Shown here piece by piece: positions 33,056 through 40,319 of a DNA stretch of 64,000 nt (within the stretch, counting starts at the first letter, position 1; every line of letters begins with the position of its first letter). Location of the stretch: assembly GCF_016863635.1 (NCBI RefSeq), contig NZ_BOPG01000102.1, positions 1 to 64,000 on the forward strand, given 5' to 3'. The notes under the pieces are model-generated. The model was not told the DNA's origin. It did not search any database and saw only the letters and a program-made list of their open reading frames with translations. A program made the position numbers and the translations under genes. This DNA is from Virgisporangium aurantiacum. Lineage in GTDB: Bacteria; Actinomycetota; Actinomycetes; Mycobacteriales; Micromonosporaceae.

Positions 33056-33215
33056 GTGTCTGACAAGTCGGAGCGACGAGCAGCGCGCTCGGTAATCGCG
33101 GAGTACCACGAAGTCGAGTTGGGAAACCTGCTCGCCCGCGTCGCAGAGGCCGTCGATCGCTACCGCGAAGGTGCGCTCGACGCCTTCGACGTCGATCTCG
33201 TGGCGAGGAGATATG
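33056..33215 (+). pseudogene. 5' remnant of a broken hypothetical gene
   Basis: A GTG at 33056 opens a convincing protein start (SVIAEYHEVELGNLLARVAEAVDRYREGALDAFDVD) resembling a recurring actinobacterial hypothetical of about 100 residues. The usual continuation, a helix ending in a Trp/Lys/Phe-rich stretch, is missing. After about 33205 the frame runs into antisense MFS sequence. It is probably a fragment left at a rearrangement junction. 32879-33055 shows no gene. Confidence 0.45.
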
Positions 33216-34296
33216 TCGACGTCGCCGCCAGGGCGAGCACCACCAGGCAGGGTGCCAGGACGTCGGCGCCGAACCGGCCGATGAGGACCCCGATCACCGC
33301 CGGGATCGTGGCGGCACCCGCCGATCCGGCCGCCACCTGGAATCCGATCACCCGGTCGGCGTGGTGCGCGCCGACGCGGTCCTTCGTGGTGAGGGTCAGC
33401 AACGGGAACACCGGTGCCGCCGCCAGCGCCAGCATGAGGATCCCGGCCGCCGCGGCCCGCCCCGGTAGGAACAGGAGGGCGGCGCCGGCGGTGAGGCCAC
33501 CGAAGCAGGCCAGCAGCATCGGACGCGCACCGGTGCGGTCGGCGATCGGGCCGAGCGCTACGCGTCCCATGACGAGCGTCAGCCAGTAGGCGGACACCAG
33601 CAGCGCGGCGGACGCGGGCCGTAGCCCCCGGGCGCCGGTCAGGTAGGTGTACGCCCAGAGCGAGGCGCTCGCCTCCAACCCGGTGTACACCGCGAACAGC
33701 GTCACCCCGGGCCAGGCCCCGCGCACCGGGAACCATCCGTCACTCGCGCGCCGCGCCGCCGGGATCGGTGCGACCCATGACCGCGCTGTCACCATGAACG
33801 CCAGGGCGAGCACGCCCTGGATCGCGGCGACGGCGCCGAACGCCCACCGCCACGACAGGCCCAGACCGGCTGTACCGCTGACGATGAGCGGCCCGCACGC
33901 GGCACCCACCCCGTAGCACGCGTGCAACCAGGTGATCCGCCGCGCGCTGAACCGGCGGGCGACGTGCGCGTTGAGTCCCGCGTCGATGGCGCCCGATCCG
34001 ACGGCGAACAGGCACGACGCGGCCACGACCACCCAGAACGCGGCGGCCAGGCTCTGGATGAACAGGGCGGTTGCGGCCAGCGCCGTGCTGACCGTGAGCA
34101 GCCAACCGATACCGATGCGGCCGAGCACGAACCCGGTCGCCGAACTCGACAGCATCGAGCAGACGACCGCGAACGGCAGCATCACCCCGAGCGCGCCGAT
34201 CGGCACACCGAAGTCGAGCCGCATCGACGGCCAGGCAACGCCGAGCACGCCGTCGGGAAGAGCGATTGCAAAGAAGGCGAGAAACGCGACAAGCAT
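33160..34296 (-). CDS. MFS transporter
   Basis: 378 residues from ATG 34296, chosen for GAAGG five bases upstream; in-frame starts at 34317 and 34335 exist. Twelve hydrophobic helices are visible, with LPDGVLGVAWPSMRLDFGVP in helix 1-2, ACYGVGAACGPL in helix 5 and GRVALGPIADRTGARP as the loop 8-9 motif, typical of FucP/YbjJ-like members. The last residues (about 18, TRSTSKASSAPSR) are read from the antisense of the broken gene at 33056-33215, so the natural C-terminus has been replaced. The substrate could be a sugar or a small drug. Confidence 0.85.
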   Translation of the reverse strand: MLVAFLAFFAIALPDGVLGVAWPSMRLDFGVPIGALGVMLPFAVVCSMLSSSATGFVLGRIGIGWLLTVSTALAATALFIQSLAAAFWVVVAASCLFAVGSGAIDAGLNAHVARRFSARRITWLHACYGVGAACGPLIVSGTAGLGLSWRWAFGAVAAIQGVLALAFMVTARSWVAPIPAARRASDGWFPVRGAWPGVTLFAVYTGLEASASLWAYTYLTGARGLRPASAALLVSAYWLTLVMGRVALGPIADRTGARPMLLACFGGLTAGAALLFLPGRAAAAGILMLALAAAPVFPLLTLTTKDRVGAHHADRVIGFQVAAGSAGAATIPAVIGVLIGRFGADVLAPCLVVLALAATSTYLLATRSTSKASSAPSR

Positions 34297-34505
34297 GGAG
34301 ACCTTCGAGGGCAGCATCGCGCGGCGACACCACACCGTGGACCCCGCCCGGTAGGCGAAGCTCCAAGTTCAGAGGCGCGGCACGCGCGACTGATCGGAAA
34401 GGGGACCGGTCAGCGCGTGCCCGGCTGCCCGGGTCGCACCTCACATCCCCTGCTGCTCCTCGACACGGACCCATCCTAGCGGCGCTGGCGGGTACGCTCC
34501 CGGCT

Positions 34506-35045
34506 GTGTCAATCGCCGACGACGGTGGCTGGTCGTTCGACGCTGCGCGGGAGCCGGCACAGTTCGCTGCGGCAGTGGATCCAGGGTCTCCCGGCGTGGA
34601 GCATGCGCTGGACGACGAGCAGACGTTGTGCAGCATCCCGGCCGGCACAGTCACTGTCTATCGCCACCTGTTCCGGTCGAACCACCCGGCAGCCTGCCCC
34701 GCTTGCCGCCTTCATGCGGCGGCCGCGCCGACCCGGCCGAGCGCGCAGGAACGGCTTCACGATCGGGTCCTGGCGGCTGGTCCGGGTTCCATGAAGGACG
34801 AGCTGCTCGCCGCACTGCGCCGCGGCGGCCCGATCAAGATCTGGGTCAACGGGCCCGGCGTGAGGCTGGGACAGCACTACGGCCGTGCGGGTCAGATCGT
34901 TGAGGGCGGTCCAGCGGCCGCGGCGGCGTGGAGCACCAACGAGCGCGTAGGCATCGCCAGGGTCATCACGGAGGATTGTCAGTTCGTCGTCGTGTTGCCT
35001 GACGAAGGCCCACCGTCGATCGCCCGTGCCGGGCTTGATCGTTAG
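34506..35045 (+). CDS. Hypothetical protein
   Basis: 179 residues from GTG 34506, with a TACGCT -10-like hexamer directly upstream that would give a leaderless transcript. It is not recognised. A CPACRLHA cluster with nearby His (LFRSNHPAACPACRLHAAA) could bind zinc. The C-terminal half (IKIWVNGPGVRLGQHYGRAGQIVEG.. ITEDCQFVVVLPDEG) is beta-rich. No signal or membrane segment. The 209 bases between this start and the MFS start hold no gene that I can support. Confidence 0.55.
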   Translation: MSIADDGGWSFDAAREPAQFAAAVDPGSPGVEHALDDEQTLCSIPAGTVTVYRHLFRSNHPAACPACRLHAAAAPTRPSAQERLHDRVLAAGPGSMKDELLAALRRGGPIKIWVNGPGVRLGQHYGRAGQIVEGGPAAAAAWSTNERVGIARVITEDCQFVVVLPDEGPPSIARAGLDR

Positions 35046-35082
35046 CGACAGCCCGCCATCGGCCCATGCCGCTCCGTGTCAC

Positions 35083-36078
35083 CTATTCCATGACGCTCAG
35101 GCCGTACATCCGTGGGTAATGTCTCGGCGGTTCCCACAGAAACTCCACCGACGAGTCGTTGGCATCGGTGACGCCGGCTGCCAGCACGCTGTTGACGATG
35201 AGGTCGGCGAGCACGGTCCCGTCGGCGTCGTGCGGAGCAATCCACTCCGGGTATCGGCCGAGTTGGAACGGTCGCCACCCGAAGACGTCGTCAGGCGGTT
35301 CGCTCGTGGGTTGCCAGCCGAGCGAGGCGGGGTCGGCGACAAGGTCGAGTGTGCCGTACACGCACAGCCGGTCGCGGGAAAGGATGTCCACCCATGCGGT
35401 CTTGCCGACGGAGACGGTGGGGAAGAACCGGAAACTGACGGTGGTGCCCAGTGCGGCGGTTGTCGTCGGCATCGCGGTCAGCAGCCGGGCGAACTGCTCG
35501 CGCAAGATCTCCCAGTCGTCGACCAGCCAGCCGCCGGGCATGTTCAGCCCATCGAGGTACCCGTCGCGATGGAGCAGGTGGAAGCCGTGCACGGTGTGCG
35601 GCGTGGTGGACCGGACCGCTTCGACCCGGTGCCGCTCGACGATCTCCCGGGGTTGCAGGGCGATCGTGACGCTGCGGTCCTCGAACCTCAGGTCGAGCAG
35701 CCGGTCCGGGCCGCGCCATTGGCGGAACGGCCCGCCCCAGGGCGAATGCGGCTCGTACCGGCCGTCGAACAGAATGTAGTGGCCAGCGGCCGTCGACTCG
35801 CCGAACTCGTCGCGTAGTTCCTTGCCGGCGCGCCGAAACTCCGCGCTCGCGGTAGCCGCGTCCGGGTGCGGTCCGCTCAGCGGCACCGACAGCGCGATGT
35901 ACGTGTCGTTGCCGGGTGCGGTGTGCAGCACGCCGTCGCCGGTCGGCAGTCCGGTGCTGACCTGCTCACCCTCGATGCGCCAGCCCCGGGCGGTGCACAT
36001 CGCTTCGAGGTCGTCGGGGGTCCACGATCCAGGATCGGCTTCCTGCCACAACCAGCGCGCAACGTCGATCATCGGCAT
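35083..36078 (-). CDS. Hypothetical protein (possibly DUF6301/TY-Chap-like)
   Basis: 331 residues. The first 125 residues (MIDVARWLWQEADPGSWTPDDLEAMCTARGWR..TGLPTGDGVLHTAPGNDTYIALSVPLSG) resemble the DUF6301-like fold. The second half repeats a related architecture (VDDWEILREQFARLLTAMPTTTAALGTTVSFRFFP.. VWVDILSRDRLCVYG). It is soluble with no motifs for catalysis. Such proteins often occur as immunity- or chaperone-like partners in actinobacteria, but nothing here confirms it. Confidence 0.6.
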   Translation of the reverse strand: MPMIDVARWLWQEADPGSWTPDDLEAMCTARGWRIEGEQVSTGLPTGDGVLHTAPGNDTYIALSVPLSGPHPDAATASAEFRRAGKELRDEFGESTAAGHYILFDGRYEPHSPWGGPFRQWRGPDRLLDLRFEDRSVTIALQPREIVERHRVEAVRSTTPHTVHGFHLLHRDGYLDGLNMPGGWLVDDWEILREQFARLLTAMPTTTAALGTTVSFRFFPTVSVGKTAWVDILSRDRLCVYGTLDLVADPASLGWQPTSEPPDDVFGWRPFQLGRYPEWIAPHDADGTVLADLIVNSVLAAGVTDANDSSVEFLWEPPRHYPRMYGLSVME

Positions 36079-36166
36079 GAATGCTACCGGGCACGATCAA
36101 CACGGGTGCGATTCAGAGACGAGACCGTAGGCGAAGGTGGGCCCCAACGGCTCGTACGCTTGGCCG

Positions 36167-37030
36167 GTGCAGCCGGACGCGGGGGACCTGATCAGGTCGG
36201 TTGCCGCACGCTGGCCGCAGGCCGATGTCGGCGGTGCGGTCGTACGTCGTGGGATGTCGCATGACGTCGTTGTGGTGCCGGGCTTTGCCGCGGTGCGGTT
36301 TGCCCGCACCGTTCAGGCCGAGGTTGAGTTGCGGCGAAGTGCCACGCTGTTGACCGTCCTGGCCGACGCACGGTTGCCACTCGCCGTTCCGCGGCCGGTG
36401 GGAGCGATCGAGGCGCTCGACGGAAGGACCGCCTTGGCGACGACCTTCGTTGCGGGCAAGCCACGCCCGGTGCCCGAGCCCGGACTGACCGATCCGGCGG
36501 TGCTACGCGACGCCCTCGACGCCATCGCCGCTGTTCCGTTGGACGGCATCTCGCATGCCATCGGACCGCCACGTGCACCCGCCGGCGGAACCGAATGGGC
36601 CGACGAGGCTCGCCGGCATCTGCTCCCGCGCCTGAACCCGCCGGCCGCCCGGCTGGTCACCCGCAGCATCGACGAGGCGAGCGCGCTGGCTGCACCGGCC
36701 ACGCCGGTCCTCGTCCACGGTGACCTCGCCGGCACCAACCTTCTCTGGCAGGCCGACCGGCTCGTGGGCGTACTGGATTGGGATCTCGCCTTCGCCGGTG
36801 ACCGGGCCTACGACATCGCCTGCCTCGCCGACGGGTTCGGCTGGACCGTGCTGGAGACCCTGTTCGACAGTGCCACCATCGACCGGGCCCGCATATACCG
36901 GGACGTGTTCCTCGTCGAGTCCTACCTCGCACACCATCGCCGCGAGGCAACCGGCGCCGCCGACCAGATCCTCGAGATGCTCCACCGCCAGACCCGCCAC
37001 GGAACCACAGCACCACCGACCCCGGGCTAG
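36167..37030 (+). CDS. Aminoglycoside-phosphotransferase-family kinase
   Basis: About 287 residues from GTG 36167; another GTG at 36137 is in frame. The kinase core is present: PVLVHGDLAGTNLLW (Brenner's motif with catalytic Asp) and VLDWDLAFAGDRAYDIACLA (DxD metal motif). The N-lobe has VPGFAAVRFARTVQAEVELRRSATLL with Arg in place of the common Lys. Substrates of chromosomal members range from antibiotics to small alcohols; not determinable here. Confidence 0.82.
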   Translation: MQPDAGDLIRSVAARWPQADVGGAVVRRGMSHDVVVVPGFAAVRFARTVQAEVELRRSATLLTVLADARLPLAVPRPVGAIEALDGRTALATTFVAGKPRPVPEPGLTDPAVLRDALDAIAAVPLDGISHAIGPPRAPAGGTEWADEARRHLLPRLNPPAARLVTRSIDEASALAAPATPVLVHGDLAGTNLLWQADRLVGVLDWDLAFAGDRAYDIACLADGFGWTVLETLFDSATIDRARIYRDVFLVESYLAHHRREATGAADQILEMLHRQTRHGTTAPPTPG

Positions 37031-37053
37031 CGCCTCGGCGGGTGTCAGCGGTG

Positions 37054-37398
37054 TCATGGCGTCTCCCGGCCGTGGAAGAGCGTCTCGATCATCGTTCGCA
37101 TCGGATGGGTCAGCGGCGCCCCGCCGGAGTCCAGACCAGGCGCCGGAATCTCCTTCCAACCGGCGATCTGCTCGTGCCTGCCGTCAGCGGTGGTGGCCCA
37201 CACCTCGGTGTCTGCCGGCCGCCAGATGATCAATGCGTCCGGGTGATGGGTCAGTTCGACCGTCATGGCATCCGAGCCTCGGAACGTCAGCACGACCTTG
37301 GTCGTCGCGGGCAGTGCGTAGGACATCCCCTCCGGCTCGATCGCGACCTCGAACGGGTGGCTGTCCGCCGGGGCGGAGATGGCGATCTGGAACTCCAT
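37054..37398 (-). CDS. Small hypothetical protein
   Basis: 114 residues from ATG 37398 (upstream in-frame ATG at 37428). Beta-rich: MEFQIAISAPADSHPFEVAIEPEG, ATTKVVLTFRGSDAMTVELTHHPDALIIWRPADTEVW. Looks like a small jelly-roll or cupin-like domain, but no metal motif is visible. It ends 24 bases from the convergent kinase gene. Confidence 0.55.
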   Translation of the reverse strand: MEFQIAISAPADSHPFEVAIEPEGMSYALPATTKVVLTFRGSDAMTVELTHHPDALIIWRPADTEVWATTADGRHEQIAGWKEIPAPGLDSGGAPLTHPMRTMIETLFHGRETP

Positions 37399-37529
37399 CC
37401 GCGCATCCTGACAGCTGTGGCGCGTCACCGTGCCGCTGGCCGCCGCGGCGCACTGTCAACCGGGTCCCTGTGGCCGGTGTCACAGGAACTCGATCGTCGG
37501 TGCGGACAGTTCCAGGTGTGGAGAGAAGC

Positions 37530-38180
37530 ATGCGTCTTCCTGAGCGACAACGTGTGTGCGCCGGGGATCCGGAGGTCTTCCGGGAGCTGTTCGTCGAGCA
37601 CGCCCGTTCGGTGTACAACCACGCGTTCCGGCTGACGGGCACCTGGTCGACCGCTGAGGACGTCGTGTCCCTGACCTTCCTGGAGGCGTGGCGGCTGCGG
37701 GAACGGGTCGACGCCGGTCCCGACGGCGGCGGGTCGTTACGGCCGTGGCTGCTGGGCATAGCCACCAACGTCGCGCGTAACGTCCGACGGGCCGCCCGGC
37801 GGCACGACGGTGTGCTGGCCCGGCTACCACGGGCCGAGCCGGTACCCGACCCCGCCGACGAGGTCGCCACGCGTATCGACGACCGTGACCGGCTGGCCCG
37901 GGTGGGTGTGGCGTTGGCGGCGTTGCGTGGGCCCGAGCGTGAGGTGCTGGCGCTGTGCGTGTGGGCCGGCCTCGACTACACCGAGGCGGCGCGGGCACTC
38001 GGCGTCCCGGTCGGCACGGTGCGGTCGCGGCTGTCCCGGGCCCGCGCCCGGCTGGCCAGGCTCGTCGCCGCCGGAAAGCTGCGCCCACCCGACGAAGACG
38101 GGGAACCGCCTGCCGGCTCCGGACAGGTACATGGTGGCCGCGACATCGTGGCCCTGCTCGCTCAGGAGAGAGTCCGATGA
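37530..38180 (+). CDS. ECF-type RNA polymerase sigma factor
   Basis: 216 residues with GGAGAGAAG before the ATG. Region 2 is FRELFVEHARSVYNHAFRLTGTWSTAEDVVSLTFLEAWRLRE and region 4 is PEREVLALCVWAGLDYTEAARALGVPVGTVRSRLSRARARLARL. A short C-terminal tail replaces the long extensions of ECF41/42. It overlaps the next gene by an ATGA, so a CU044_5270-type membrane protein is its cotranscribed partner and probable controller. Confidence 0.93.
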   Translation: MRLPERQRVCAGDPEVFRELFVEHARSVYNHAFRLTGTWSTAEDVVSLTFLEAWRLRERVDAGPDGGGSLRPWLLGIATNVARNVRRAARRHDGVLARLPRAEPVPDPADEVATRIDDRDRLARVGVALAALRGPEREVLALCVWAGLDYTEAARALGVPVGTVRSRLSRARARLARLVAAGKLRPPDEDGEPPAGSGQVHGGRDIVALLAQERVR

Positions 38181-39121
38181 ACAGATCCCCGAACCGGTCC
38201 GACGCGGATGTGCGCGAGGAACTGGCCCGGCTGGTGCCGGGAACGGTGGAACGGGACCTTCCGAGCGACCGTCACCACCAACTGCAGGAGTTCGTGATGA
38301 GCGAGATCCACCGTGATCGACGCACCACCCGGGCCCGTCCACCGGTGCGGCGGCCCGTCCTCGTCACCGCGGCATTGACCGCCGCGGCGGCGATCGCGGC
38401 GGTCGTCGGTGTCACGGCGACGGGAGGTTCCGGCGACAGTCCGCCGCCACCCCGCCAGACAACCGCGACGCTGTCCGGGCCGGACCTCCTGCTCGCGGCC
38501 GCGACCACCGCACAGCAGCAGCCGGACGGCACCGGAACCTACTGGTACATCAAAACGGTGACGACGGACGGGACCCGGTGGGAGTACTGGTTCGACCGCG
38601 ACGGAAAGGCCTGGTACCGCACCCCCAAGTTCGGCGACCGGCCCGTCGCGTCGCCCAACAACGCTGGATTCACCGTCGGCGCTCACAATGTGAGCCTTCA
38701 GCAGATCCAGAACCTGCCGACCAGCCCTGACGCGCTGAAGGCGTGGGTCACCACCGCGGTCGAGAACAGCGGCATCAGGAACAGCGGCGGCCCGCTGGAC
38801 GCCGACGGTCGGGCCGAGCACGTCTTCTACGGCCTCATCTCACTGGTGTCCCAGCTGCCGGCGCCGCCGAAGGTCCGCGCTGCCGCGTTCCAGGCCATCG
38901 CCGCCTATCCGAACGTCACCAACCTCGGCCCGGTCGACGGCGGGACCGGACTGCGGATCACCCTCTTCGACGACCTGCAGGTGCAACTGGTCATCGACCC
39001 GGCGACCACGCGGGTCCATCGGAGCACCTTCGTCGTCCTGCCCGAGGGAGGGCTGTACATGGCCGGAGAGGGCGGATCCATCGCCCTGACCACCGAGTGG
39101 ACCGACACTCTGCCGCAGTAG
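38177..39121 (+). CDS. CU044_5270-family membrane protein, sigma-factor partner
   Basis: 314 residues, ATGA overlap with the sigma gene. The first 60 residues are cytoplasmic (RSDADVREELARLVPGTVERDLPSDRHHQLQEFVMSEIHRD). One membrane helix (VLVTAALTAAAAIAAVVGVTATG) leads to an extracellular domain (TYWYIKTVTTDGTRWEYWFDRDGKAWYRT, TLFDDLQVQLVIDPAT). The GTYWYI..EYWF pattern is the mark of this family, common next to SigE-like sigma factors. A role as sensor or anti-sigma factor is likely from context. Confidence 0.85.
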   Translation: MNRSPNRSDADVREELARLVPGTVERDLPSDRHHQLQEFVMSEIHRDRRTTRARPPVRRPVLVTAALTAAAAIAAVVGVTATGGSGDSPPPPRQTTATLSGPDLLLAAATTAQQQPDGTGTYWYIKTVTTDGTRWEYWFDRDGKAWYRTPKFGDRPVASPNNAGFTVGAHNVSLQQIQNLPTSPDALKAWVTTAVENSGIRNSGGPLDADGRAEHVFYGLISLVSQLPAPPKVRAAAFQAIAAYPNVTNLGPVDGGTGLRITLFDDLQVQLVIDPATTRVHRSTFVVLPEGGLYMAGEGGSIALTTEWTDTLPQ

Positions 39122-39142
39122 GCACGCGAGCCGAGCGACGGG

Positions 39143-39406
39143 TCAGGCGTCGCGTCGTCCCGGGACGATCAGGCCGGTCTCGTACGCGGTCACGACGGCC
39201 TGGGCGCGGCTGGACAGGTCGAGCTTGGACATCAGCCGGGTCAGGTGGGTCTTCACGGTGGCCTCGCTGACGAACAGCGTGCGCGCGATGGCGGCGTTGG
39301 ATCGGCCGGTGCCGACCAGGCGCAGGATCTCCGTCTCCCGGGCGGTCAGCGGCGCCAGCTCCGGTGCGGCGGAACCTCGCCGTCGGGGCCCGCTCAGAAC
39401 GCGCAC
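39143..39406 (-). pseudogene. Orphan LuxR-type HTH, remnant of a response regulator
   Basis: Only about 87 codons remain, with a complete C-terminal HTH (LTARETEILRLVGTGRSNAAIARTLFVSEATVKTHLTRLMSKLDLSSRAQAVVTAYE) and no receiver domain upstream. Where the receiver should be, the VOC gene begins 18 bases away. The last part of the natural linker (RVLSGPRRRGSAAPELAP) is kept. A functional stand-alone HTH is possible, but truncation at a rearrangement is more likely. Confidence 0.65.
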
Positions 39407-39423
39407 CGGTGGCGGTTGGCCTG

Positions 39424-39792
39424 TCAGGCGCGGTCGTGGAGAGTGATCCGGTAGCCGTCGGGGTCGGCGAAGGTGAAGGTCCGGCCGAAGGGGCCGTCGA
39501 TCGGTGCGGAGACGATGGTGTGACCGTCGGCGGCGAGGGCGTCGTGAATGGCCTGGACGTCTGTGGCGTGGAGCCAGATCGCGGCACCGATGCCGGGCTG
39601 GGCAACGGATGCGAGGTCGGTGCCGGGAACGACGTCGCGGAGTGCGAACGCGATCGGCTTGGTGTCGAAGACGACGGCGTGCGGAGGTCCGGCCGGCGAG
39701 CGGACGAGGCCGAGGTACCGCTCGTAGAACGCCTGCGAAGCGTCGAGGTCGCGCGCTTGGAGCGAGATGAAGTCGGGGCCGGTGGCGGGCAT
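39424..39792 (-). CDS. VOC-superfamily (glyoxalase/bleomycin-resistance fold) protein
   Basis: 122 residues. It shows the paired beta-alpha-beta-beta-beta halves: FISLQARDLDASQAFYERYLGLV, then AAIWLHATDVQAIHDALAADGHT and GPFGRTFTFADPDGYRITLHD. Divergent from the MarR gene with two perfect palindromes in the 59 bases between them, so it is very probably the target of that repressor. It may degrade or sequester the MarR ligand. Confidence 0.88.
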   Translation of the reverse strand: MPATGPDFISLQARDLDASQAFYERYLGLVRSPAGPPHAVVFDTKPIAFALRDVVPGTDLASVAQPGIGAAIWLHATDVQAIHDALAADGHTIVSAPIDGPFGRTFTFADPDGYRITLHDRA

Positions 39793-39807
39793 GATGCTCC
39801 TTCGTTC

Positions 39808-39853
39808 GTGTCAGTTGTCTGACACGAGACACCGTATGTCAGAATGCTGACAT
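39808..39853. promoter_or_regulatory. Two MarR-type operators between the divergent VOC and MarR genes
   Basis: GTGTCAGTTGTCTGACAC (39808-39825) and ATGTCAGAATGCTGACAT (39836-39853) are both 18-bp palindromes with 7-bp arms and 4-base spacers, 28 bases apart. They share TGTCAG-N4-CTGACA. The second overlaps the MarR start codon at 39852, allowing tight autorepression. Confidence 0.85.
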
Positions 39854-40310
39854 GAGTCAAGACGGTGTCGGCGTCGACCTGGAGACGTCACTGGGCTACC
39901 TGCTGAAAGAGGCGTCGAGCGCCCTCCGCGTGGCCATGGAGGAGGTGCTGCGGCCGCTCGGGATGAACGTGACGCGGTACGCCTGCCTCGAACTGCTGGC
40001 TCAACGGCCGGGCCTGTCGAACTCCGAGCTCGCGCGGGGCGCGTTCGTGACCCGGCAGTCGATGAACGTGCTGCTACAGGCCCTGGAACGGGAGGGCTAC
40101 GTGACCAGGCCCGCGGAGGCACCCGTCGGAAAGGTTCTTCCCACGCGGCTCACCCCCCGCGGGCGGCGGAGCCTGGAGAAGGCGACCGTGGCGGTCCGCT
40201 CCGTCGAGGTCAGAATGCTGGCCGGCCTGAGCGAGACCGACCAGTCAAAGGCGTTCCGGATCCTGCGGAGCATGATCCATTCCCTGCGCGACGGCGACGA
40301 CGGTGCATAG
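39852..40310 (+). CDS. MarR-family transcriptional regulator
   Basis: 152 residues. Long N-terminal dimer helix (LGYLLKEASSALRVAMEEVLRPLGMNVTRYACLELL), recognition helix in LSNSELARGAFVTRQSMNVLLQALEREGYV and wing PAEAPVGKVLPTRLTPRGRRSLE. Two matching operators lie directly upstream, one across its start codon, so it autoregulates and represses the VOC gene. Ligand unknown. Confidence 0.93.
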   Translation: MSQDGVGVDLETSLGYLLKEASSALRVAMEEVLRPLGMNVTRYACLELLAQRPGLSNSELARGAFVTRQSMNVLLQALEREGYVTRPAEAPVGKVLPTRLTPRGRRSLEKATVAVRSVEVRMLAGLSETDQSKAFRILRSMIHSLRDGDDGA

Positions 40311-40319
40311 CTCGTTCGC

